64,000 nt of DNA, from contig NC_135550.1 in assembly GCF_964340395.1 (NCBI RefSeq), positions 30,285,176 to 30,349,175 of the forward strand, read 5' to 3'. A model generated the notes under the pieces. The model was not told where the DNA came from, did not search any database, and saw only the letters and a program-made list of their open reading frames with translations. The DNA is from Glandiceps talaboti. Its lineage: Eukaryota > Hemichordata > Enteropneusta > Spengelidae. Positions 13,701-25,700 of this stretch are shown piece after piece (positions within the stretch are counted from its first letter, which is position 1; each line of letters opens with the position of its first letter). Both the position numbers and the translations under genes were made by a program.

Positions 13701-16700
13701 AGTATACAGTGTTAGTTTACACAGCTTTCATTCTTTAATGTCTGCAGTAGGTGAGTGTATAAACATTTGACATTTAAATGTAGAATTTCACTTCAAGTGT
13801 TAGTATTTTAGTCTGTCTCCTAGTCTTCCACACATTACAAATTGACCCAATTTATTCTCTATTTTTGTTAAATGCTGTCTTCAGGAAACTAAATATTACC
13901 CCAGTTATGTAGAATTCCACGTCAAGTGTTGACATTTTATTCTGTCTACTGTCTTAGAAAGATTAGAAGTTACCCCAGTTTTCTGTATATGTGTGTTGTG
14001 TGCCGTACTAGAAATTACCCCAGATTTGTGTTAAAGATTGCTTCAAGTGGTGACATTGCAGTTCTGTCTGCTGCCTTTGAAAGATTACTTCATTTTCTGT
14101 GTATGTCTACAAACAGAAGATTAAATCTGTTTTGATGTGTACAGTAGTTAAGAACTATAGATAAAGTAACCAAATCTACATGAGTTACTGGGTGTTGGCT
14201 ATCCTGTAAAAGTAGGTGTAAACATACATAAAATTTTGTTCAACAACGAATCTACATTTTCACTGTGAGATGCTGGATTTGTAAACTAATAAATCCACAA
14301 ATGATGGTTCTATTACATTCACACTAATGTTAATAGTTTATTTGAAATCAGTAAAGTTCATTTGTGAAAAGATTGTCCTGACCTATTTTAGTTTTATGGT
14401 TTCTTTAATCATTTGTTCAAATTTGCGATGTAAATAATCTATGTCATAAAATGTTTACTAAAATTCCATGTATAGATCAGCATAATTAACTTATCCTTTC
14501 TTTTCCTTTCAAATATGTAAACTCACAAAAATTGACAAAAATTAGAAATTATTGCTTATGTGACCAAGCTTTGAGAGGAAAGTTTTCTAGTATATGTAGT
14601 ATTTTGTTCTTTTCAATAAGTCAACTATGTTGATTGGCTTGGTACCTTTTCTTAAGGTAAGGTAAATAGTGTAATGTAATGTGAAATTTATGGGAAGCAA
14701 AAAGCTTGCCATGTAGTTTATAGCCATGAATCAATGCTGCCTTGTTCTACAGTTAATACAGTATAAAACAGGATTGCATGGATTGCAGGCTAGTTAGTTA
14801 GTTAGTTAACATATTACAAACTTTAGATCTAGATTTATAACATTGACATCAGCCTTGAATCTGTGCTGTCTTGTTTTACAATGTGAACTAACAATACAAG
14901 TGTCCTGGAATAATACCTTGTAAATACAAAGTCAGTTCAAGACTATACTAAATTTAGTAACTCCTCAGTTTTGACACAGTTTTGAAACTCATCAACAAAC
15001 CTGTAATCCCCCCCCCCCATGATACAATGGAATAATCTGGCTACAAAATTGCCATAGAGACAAAGCATTGGGGTGAAAAGTTCTACTCTGCAAAATGCTA
15101 CTACTACCAATATTATGTTAGTCCTGGTCATAGATGAAATGAGATTACTCAACTCAGCATTGTTAATTTAGTGCACATATAATGAAAATTTGTTAAACTA
15201 ACCATATTCATTACAGTTTTCATTAATTACATGGTCATATCATATCAGTAATGGTCTCCTAGTGTGTGAATATTTTACATTTATGATAAAGTCTTTAATT
15301 TTGACTTAAGATGCCATTTTAGATTCTTTGCACCAGTCCCACTGAGTTGATAGCTATAAAATGTCAAATTACACAAGATAGTGTTACATATGCTGTATCA
15401 GCTATGTGTATGTACATGTATATATCACAGAGTTTAAAAATAAACCTCCCATCAAGGTTGTTGACCTGAACCAGTGGTTGCAGAGTGATTGTTGCAAGTA
15501 TTTTTATCATGTGTCGTAATTGTAATTCACAATCTGCATCACTCCATGATGAACCTCAGAAAGCCGAGTTAATTTTTCACCAACTGTGGGTCTATCGATA
15601 TCCGCTATGATTATAATATGTGTCTGGTGATACAGTAATGTCTGTGTCAGTCTTGATGAAATATGTGTTAATACCAAGGTTGGTATAATATCTCCTGGTT
15701 TGGTCAGTATGTCATAACTTTTATACTGGAGGTGTCAGTCCCCAAATGTCACTTTCATTGACCTTTTCTAGGCTGACATCACCAGCTGGAGTATCTGTAA
15801 CAGAATTGTTGTCTTCTTCTGTCACAGATGGGTTTGGTACTTGATGTCAGGGCAGGCATTTTGTGGTTTGTGATAACACTGTTTAACTTTGATTGTTGTG
15901 GAGGATTATGTCTCTGTGAGTTCAATGCATTAGATATGATATGATAATGTAGTGCATGTCAATCTATAGTAGCTTGTATACTGTATACAGATATTCAGCA
16001 CCCTTATTTAACCAAGCAGTAGTTGATGAGTTGCCAAAGTTTGGGGGTTAGTCTTTGAGACTGATCTAAATTCCTGGCAAATTTGCACATTTATTGTCAT
16101 CCCTGTATCACCACATCAACATAGTTTCTCCAGTATGCTGTGATTACACATAGCCTATTGAGGTTCTTTCCACTCAAGAAACCCATTGTTAACTATAACA
16201 ATAACGCTGTTATGTAGACCTTGCTTCTTATTTAAATCACCAACCAACCAACAACTGCACGGTGTCATTCTCTCTCGCAGGACCAAGAAACTACAAGAGA
16301 CTTTGACAGCAGTCCAGCAACTAGACCAGAACATGAGCAACCTCAGGCATTGGCTAAGTCATATCGAGAGGGAAATACAAGCACCTATCAATTATGAAAC
16401 ATGTGACTCTACAGAGATACATCGCAAATTACACCAACAACAGGTAGGTTTTTACCACAACATTTTGGAAAATTCCCCCACTATAAACTTTTCTGTTCAT
16501 TAGCATACCTATACCAAGGTAGCTGTTAACAGTTAAAATTTCCACCTAAAACTAGGGAATTTAACGTATTATATTTCACTATTCTACCAGATAATAGTTG
16601 GTTCCATTTCTTTATCTACATGTAAATACCAACTTTTGCCCTAGGTATGTGACAACTTTAAACCACAGTGGCTAAAGTAAACATTGGACTGTGACAACTC

Positions 16701-19700
16701 AACAATGTAGTTGGTAGGGTTTTGTTATGTCAAGTAACCAATAGGTACATAACTTTTCTGGTTTTAACTTTTTGATAAAGTATTTTAGGTTGAATTCTAG
16801 CAGGATATAATTTAGTCATTGTGTGTAAATATTGTGTACCTCCACCTGTATTGATTTATTCACTTCAAATCTTAATTTGTGATGCTCAGTATGTAGATAT
16901 TTGTAAGATTGTTGTTATCCTCTACCAAGGTCAAAAGTAGAAAACACTCTAAAACGTTGATGAGTCTGACTTGAATGCTCATTTGTTTCAAAATTTTATG
17001 TTGTTCCTGAAGGACATTCTGTGTAATTTAAAAATCAAATTATTTTATTAATAAATTATTAACACACCTGTTTTACAGTAATTATATTGTGTTTAGATAA
17101 ATGCTAATTTTTCCTACCATTATATTGATATTGTTTTGATGTTGTTTACATGGAGAGAAAAAATTATAATTTTGTTGTCTTTATTTTGTCATAACATATG
17201 ACCTAGATATTTAAAAGTTTTAATTTTTTTGTTCAAACCAAACCTCAAAGGTCAAATTGATTGGATCTACTGATTTATCATACTACCAGTAGTATGCCAA
17301 GAGTTCATCTCGTTATTAGTAATTTCCTTACTGTTTACATGACTCTCAAAAATTAATGAGTGATATAGATGTCATATGAGCTAAACCCTTGATGAGTTTT
17401 GTAAAGTTCAAATGTCAAACTCACAATTGCCCTGGCTAATACTATATACATGTAGTTACTGTTTATCTCCAAACTGGCCTTTGAATTTGAATACTTTGCC
17501 TGCTTTCCGTAATTATACACCCTTGTGAAACATTAAATTGTTTCGTTGGTTACTCACACACTGGAACCTATCCACACCTATCTTGAAATGGTATAGTCTA
17601 ATTAATGTTTATAACCAAGCCTATTACATTCACACCTATCTCAAATGGTATAGTCTATAATCAATGTTTATAAGCAAATGTGTATACCTCCTGGAGAGTG
17701 AATGCTTGTCCTTTTTGAGGGTAAAATAAAGCAATGTGATATGGCATACTGGGGTGGAAAAGTAAGCAGACTTATATACTTATTTATGTTTAGATCATGA
17801 TAGATGTTTTCAAGGTGAATTTTCTGAGTGTTATTTCAACCTTGGTCTAAATGCCCTGGGCTAAATGTAGTGTATGATCATTTAATATGTACATTTGTCA
17901 AGTGCAATATCTTTTGTCATTGTAGGAGCTACAGAAAGACATAGAACGACACAGTACTGGTGTAGCATCAGTATTGAATCTATGTGAGGTACTGCTACAC
18001 GACTGCGATGCCTGTGCTACTGAGGCTGATTGTGATGCTATACAGACAGCAACACGAAGTCTAGATCAAAGATGGAGGAATATCTGTGCATTGTCCATGG
18101 AGAGGAGGTTAAGGTCAGTTTCTACCTATGTCAGTTTGTTGTCATTCAGTCAATATAGTGTCAGTTTACTAAGAAAGCATCTAAGCTTTACATATATAAC
18201 AAGTATTGTGTGTATATAGTTGTTGTATGCTGCTATGTTTGGAAAACCCAGGTACTACTGGTTAGATTATTACCACAGGCAGTATGATTAGGAATATGAA
18301 TTAAGTAGAACCAGTCAAAATGAAGGGGGATTTGTAGAATTTGTAATGAAAAAATTCTGTTGGTATTATTTTATTTGCTATGAAAATGATACAAGATAGT
18401 TTGTTGGTAAAAATTGCTTTAGTCAATAATTACTAACCAAACATGTTGTTGTTATAAATCACAGTACCAGTAAGAATAAATAATACTATTTCAAAAAAAA
18501 ATTATATTTTGGTACTTAGTTACATGTTGGAGGCGTTATACTGACAGAAGTCAGTATAATAACTCAAAGGGTACATATTATAGCTAAGTATGGTAAATCT
18601 TCCTTCGCTGACCTGGAAAATTTGTTACATCATCAAAAGAAATGGTTGCATTAAAAATCAGGTCATTGCTATTCTGATTAGGACACATTGTGTATGTAGC
18701 CACCAGTCTTTCCTAATTGACTGTCTTTTGAGTGACTAGTGTATTGGCCATTGTTTTAAATTTACATAACAATATGTTTACAACATAGGATTAATAGCAT
18801 GAGGTAGAATGTTCATTTCCTTCATAGAAATCATTTACCCTCCACCTCCACTTGGTGGACGGTCTATGTAGAAATCAATGTCTAATTATGTTTACATTGT
18901 GCAATTTTGATGTCTTTCTATACTTTTACATCTCTGTGTCTTAGTCTAGTACCTAATACAGTATCGTTACCATTAAACGTCCACTCACACAGTCTAGTTA
19001 GTTCCAGTACAGTATCGTTACCATTAAAATAATGTCCACTCACACCACAATTGGCATCCAGACTATCTGTGCTTGTATTTGAAACATGAAGTGAAGGATA
19101 TACAAATGTAACCGTTTAAGGGATTCCGTTTTCACTGACACCAGTGGTGGTTGGCTTTCATGTTTGAATTCTCTTCTTCGAATTTGAAAGAAAACTGTGT
19201 AGGGAAAGAGTTGGTATGAATTTTATGTCTGGAGTGGACAAATGAACATAGCAAAACTTAAAAATAAAAAATATATGTTAGAATTCAACATTTACTCATA
19301 GCCCCACATCAATACCCATCCTCAGAGTCAAACCTTACCCCAGTATTTAGTTGACATACATTGGTTTGAACGGAACAATTGGTGACAACTCTTATCATTA
19401 ACAACTCAGTAAACCTAATTTTCAAATATTGACTATCATCAATTATTTTTTTTGCACAGTATTGAAGAGACAGGCCGACTATGGCAGAAGTTCTTAGATG
19501 ATTACGGTAAATTTGAAGAATGGTTGGTATCTGCAGAAAGATTAGTTACTGTTCCTAAATCATCTAATGCACCTTTTGCTGTCATCAAGGAAGAACTCAG
19601 GAAATTTGAGGTTAGTGGAAAACATTGCACAATTTGACTTTCTGTGACATTTTCTATTTAAAGCATCTCCGTCTTGTCATATCAGTAAGGAGATGAGTGT

Positions 19701-22700
19701 AGAGATGGTATCAGGATTGTAACAAGTGTCAGCTTGTATTGACGTGTACATCATCCAGCCCTTAGGGCTAGACTCGGAGACAGTTTCATTCCAACTACTA
19801 ACAATAGAGGGATGACGTAAAAAGTTTAAGTCAAGATTTGACAACATTGTTTTATTACATTGATATATTGTAGAAGTCTGTGTTCTAAAGAACGGTGACA
19901 AAAGAGTTAAAGTTAACATTATCTTTTCTGGAGTAAATAGTTTTAGTTGATGTCTTAATTACCTATTTACCCTGAGGGTGAACACTAAATCTGGATTTGA
20001 GTTTCTTTCATTTTATTTTTCTCAAAAAGAAAGTAATGGAATGATTTTGTGTAGTTTTACCTTCATGCATGGATAGATAAATTGGCTCGTAATGTTTAAG
20101 CAATTATGCATATTGTTCGTGAATTAGTGAAGATTTCATTTTATTTGTTATTTAGCACAGATTTCAAAAATGTTTTGGATCATTTCCAGTTACATTCGTT
20201 ATAAAGATATTTTTTTCCTGATTTGCATAGTAGTGTTGATCACATTTGAAACATTTCTTTGTTTGTCTACATATGGTGTGGTTTTTAATGTGACAGTAAC
20301 TGAAAAGACAAAAAAAGGCTATTACCATAGACGACTGATAAAAATCGATGCATTTGTTGACTTTAAAACAGTTTCTGTGTCAGCAACCCTGCAGAATGTT
20401 GTCCATTTAATTAAAAATTTCAAGTTGATCCATGATTTCATATTGTCTATTTTTATAACAGTTTAAAAATTGTATCATGATATTACAAAATTTATTTGGT
20501 GTTGATCGACATTTTCATTATTTCTTTTCAATCTACTTCACAGCTGTTCCAACGTAAAGTCCATGAAAATCTTGCCCAACTAGAAATCATCAACAAACAG
20601 TACAGAAGACTTGCCAGAGAAGGCAGGACAGACAACTCTAACAAATTGAGAACTATGGTACATGATATCAATAACAGATGGGACAACTTGTCACGGCGAT
20701 GCGGCAGTATTATCAAGAGACTTAAATTTATGCTTGACCAGAAAGAAGAATTCCAAAATGCCAAAGAAAGTTTGTTGGTCTGGTTAACAGAAATCGACCT
20801 TCAGCTTACCAATGTAGAACACTTCTCAGAATCAGACACATCAGTCAAAGTCAAGCAAATGAAGGTAGGTTATCAAACTCAAAGATGTTTTCCCACCAAA
20901 ATTTGTCATGTTTTTTCCCGCCAAAAGAATACAAAAATTGTCGTACTTTCACATTTTCACTGCTTTGTAAATCAGTTTTCCACAAAAATTAAAAAAAAAA
21001 GAATTCCCCTCTTTTCCCTTGCTGTCTAAATTGTGTTAAAGTTTTTAAAAAAAACAGAAACGGATGTTGTACAATTATATTGACAGAAATGACTGCAAAG
21101 GATTTGACGTTAACATTGAAAAGGTTAATGATAGTGTATTCAGCAAACAATTGATTAGTTTTAGTGAAAGTTAAAGTAAGGATACCGTTGCATTGTATTG
21201 TTGGAGACAGGTGGTGCCTATCAATTGTACGGTTTTGTAGTTTAGAGAGTTTAAGTGTGTTACCTTGACGATTTATCGTACCTTGAACACAATACTGGCA
21301 TTAATTTAATTGAAATTACCGGACATAGAGCTATGTTGTGATAGGACCCCACACTGTGTTCACAAAGAGTTTTAGTTGTTCACTGGTTAATACAGCGAAG
21401 TGTACTCATTCTCGGCCAAAATGAATATGAGAACATGAACTGAGCAATGACAGGAAATGTTTCTATTATACAGATTCACTTTACAAAGTCAAAATACACC
21501 ATCCAGTATACTCAGAAAAGTTTGTCACCTTACTCCAAGGTATGCCTTTCATTTCATGTATGTGTGTTTATTTTGACAATGTATTCATTTATTTTGTTTG
21601 TGTGTGTCATAGGCTTTCCAACATGAAATAGACTTAAACCGATCTCGTCTGGACAACGTCAATATGCTGGCACATTCTCTGATGCAGAAATGTGACCCAG
21701 CTGATGCTGTGGTCATACAAGAAGAATTAGATGAACTTCACAGGTACTGTGATGAAGTATACAACAGAGTTTCAAGATATCAGAAGAAATTACAAAGATT
21801 GTCACTAAACCCGGTAAGATTTCACGCCAATCTGTGTGCCTCTCAATCAGCTTGTGTCCCTGTAATATTGAAATGGAATGGTCAACTTTAGAAACGCCAT
21901 TGGATCAAACCATTATTTTCAGAAGATGGGGTGTATATATGTGGAAATAACTCTTGATGGACCCTGAAATTATTAGAAGTGACAGGTTTAATGAATATAT
22001 AGAGAAATATTTCATTAGACTCAAAAATTAAGTGATGTTGTGAACAAATACGTACATAAGCTGGACACTGATTTGTTAGATAATTACAGCACATGTCAGA
22101 TAGACCAATTATGTTAAATGTTACAAATCAAAGTTAGTGAAAAACAGAGACTGCATAAATAATACACTATCACCTACTCCATCCCTACCCCAGTTATCCA
22201 ACCTAGACTTTCTTACTTCCCTAACTAAGTCATTGGGTGTTCAAGGTATCTATCTTATCTAACTAACACCAACACATTGTATCTTACCTTCCTCATCAGC
22301 CTACCCATAGAAGACAAACTGTAGATTAGAAGTTAATGTAGTCAGTCAGATTACAATGGCCGCATTTAACATGGACTCTCACTAGTTCAAGAAAGCTAGT
22401 TTCAATGAAAGCAGATAATGGCTATGTATATTGATAGCAGACAGCAGTGTAATATAGTAAAGCTAGGGTATGGAGAACATCTGTCAACATAATAGGGCAG
22501 AATAGATTGGTAGCCAGGCTAGGTGAGCTTACATCCTCAGTACAGTTTAGCTTGACAGAAACTTAGACAAGTGCTTCCACAGTTCAGTTATAGTGCCAGA
22601 TAGGTGAACTTTCCTAATAGAGCAGTGTAGTCAGAACAACAAAGTCAGGTGAGTACCTTCCTAATATAGTATAGTATAGTTTGATAGAATGGCTTTGGGG

Positions 22701-25700
22701 AGGGTGTGGGGGTTCTTCAGTCTAGTATAGATATAGTATAGTATAGTTTGATAGAATGGCTTTGGGGAGGGTGTGGGGGTTCTTCTATTCATAACTAAAC
22801 TAGGTCAGCATGCTTCCGCAATGTAGTGAAAGTTTTTGTAGCTAAAAGGTGTGTGTGCTTCTCTCTCACTTGTCTTTGGCAACTGCTGCATTTAGGAGAT
22901 ACAACGTCAGATAATAGCACAGAGTTATCTAACTGTCCCAATCAGTCCGGTGAGTATGAAGTGTGCTTCTGACTTTTCCACTCCCTCTCAGTATTTTCAT
23001 TCAGCATGATTACAGCTGTTTCTTTAACCATTTAACCCCCTCCCCCTCCCCCTCCCCTTTGATTTCCCACCAGTGTGTGTTTTATCCACCTTCCAATAAT
23101 ACTCACAATTCCCATAACAACAAACACTAATGTGACTATGCCTCAAACTAGGCCACAGCGTTGTACCATTTATTTGAGATTTACTTTGGTTGATATTATT
23201 TTTTATTTAACACCCATCCAGGAAAGTTGCTACCAAATTACCCAGTGATTGTGATTTTGTATGAGAAAAATTCCATCAAACTTTCATCAGTTATGTGTTT
23301 CTTGTGGCAAAAACTTTATTCAGTGTAAAAAACATTAGAGACAGTTCTCATTTTAATAATTTTGGATGTGTTTTCTTTTACAGAGTGATAGTTTCAGGTC
23401 ATCATTTGACTCCAGAGAAAGTAGTCCAGCAAGGTCCAGTAAATCTAGTAGTCCTGCTAGATCTAGTCTTTACAGTAGATCAAGCCTTAGCCCTGGACGT
23501 AGGACACCATCAGGGAGAAGGACGCCCTCAACGGCAGACAGTCACAGTATTAGGTCAGCTTCACCATACAGAGAGCTTTCAGGGAGAGATACACCAGCTA
23601 GTTTAGAATCCTTAGACTGGGATACCTACTTAATGGATGCTGCATCCATAGCATCTGATCCAGAGGCCAGGTGGCAAGCTATGACAGATCTCCGGGCATC
23701 GTCGATGTCAACGGAAAGCATCAGGAAGGCATTACAAGAGAGTGAAGAGAAACTTGAGGCAATAGGAGCTACATTAGATAGGAGAACACCAGCAGGTCCT
23801 GAAATTGAAGATGAAAAAGAAGAATATGTAAGTACAAGCTGTAACATCAAAGTAAAGCATTTTCTGTATACACCACATCACAATCTTTTATATCATCCAT
23901 ATCAAGTAAAATGTATACATTATCTGTTAGTTTTACAAAATCGAAATGTTACCAATAATTTATGTTTTGTCTACTAGTGATTGGGGTAAGACTCAATGGA
24001 TTAACATAGTCAGTGGTTTGAATTTGACTATTTCACATATAAAACAAAACATGGATAATTTTGTTAAAAAGAGAAGAATTTTTGAACTCTGATAAAAGTA
24101 AATGTTATGGTAATTGTATAAAACAGTCAGAAATGGATAAAAAAAAATGTGTATTTGTGTAGTTCAAACTTTTTGCAACTGATTTCCTCTCAAATCATAC
24201 TGCATTGAACATATTGATAATGACATTGCAAATAAAATGCATCATAAGGTTGTAAACTCACAGTATTTGTTTGTTGCCAGAATTGGCTTGCAATTTCACC
24301 TTCAATGAAAAGGGTTCAAAAAGTTTTTGTAGTTTATACACAAAGTATTTTACTTACTGTATCTCAGTATAAGTGTCTTTACTTACGAAATTTATTTACT
24401 AAATATACTTTGTGTTTCCAACTACAGGAGTCCCTGCTGGCTGACACTAAAGCTTGTATTGCAATAGCCAAGAGTCTTGGACAGAGATTGAAAGATGATC
24501 AAATATTAACACAACGTATCAATGGTAGGTAAAGACTTTATTATGTGATGGTGTCTTTAGGATATTAATATGAAGGTTTTCCAACATCATACTATATTTA
24601 CACAAACAGTTTGCCCTGAGATTTGGCAATCTGGCACTTTCTGTTCTCCCAGAGACTTGGCAATCTGGCACTTTTTGTTCACCCAGAGACTTGGCTATAT
24701 GTACGACATACTGGTTTGTACTGGCAAACTACATTTCCAAGCCATATAGCCAAGTCTCTAGGCTACCAAACACCTTGGTTATATCGCAATATATTAGCAA
24801 AGATTTAGTAAAACAGTAATCATGGATAGTGAAAGATTCGTAGAAACATTTGAAGTATTTATGGTTGGTTTTAAGTAGAGCAAATAGTCTGGTTTATTTG
24901 ACCACTGTACAAGACAAAGGTTACTGAGCAACTTTTTAGTGTGATCTGGTCTAGGATTTCTGAATAATGAACAACCCAGTATGTCTGATATGTATCTGTT
25001 CTAGTTGTGTTATCTGTTCCTAAACTTGTGTTATCAGTTTTAACTAGATCTACATATGAATGTCTTACTGTGTTTTTCTCACTTGTAGTGATCATAAGTC
25101 GATGGGAAGTGATGCAACCTGAAGTAGTAGACAAGTATAGAAGGATGAGAAAGATGCACCAAGAATGGCAGCAGTTTAAAAGTGATCTCAAGAATATTAC
25201 ATCATGGTTAGACGACGCTGAGACTATTTTGAGTACACAGATTGGACTTGGTGGTAATATCTATGATTTGGAGTCAACTCTTAGGCAACACAGGGTAAGA
25301 AGTTCAAATTTCACCAACCTTGCTTCAAGCTTGAGTCAGACAGAGAAACGTCCATATCAACTACCTGAATGTAAAAATCTCTGTTAGAAAAATGATCACA
25401 CATATCTTCAGGACAAAGTGAACCAACATAACTAAATCAAATTGTCCAGTAGTAGTTTGTTTTGAGCCTTTAATATTTCAAGAAATATCACTGGTTAATA
25501 ACAGGGTTGGTTACCTGGTAATGTACAAGTGGTTATAGTGCCATCTGTGTTGGATGTAGGAGTTTACAGTAATTTGTTACAAATAAATGTTAGCAGCCCA
25601 CCTACATTGTACATTTACATGGTAGATGTTGCCATTGGTAATAGTCAACTGCATCTTATGTAATACACTACTTCTGTGGTATCTATCCACTTCAGTTCAG

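Noticed and set aside
20170-20466. 98-codon hydrophobic plus-strand frame in a nesprin intron
   Set aside because: The flanking exons join directly in the known nesprin order and this frame has no supporting splice sites.
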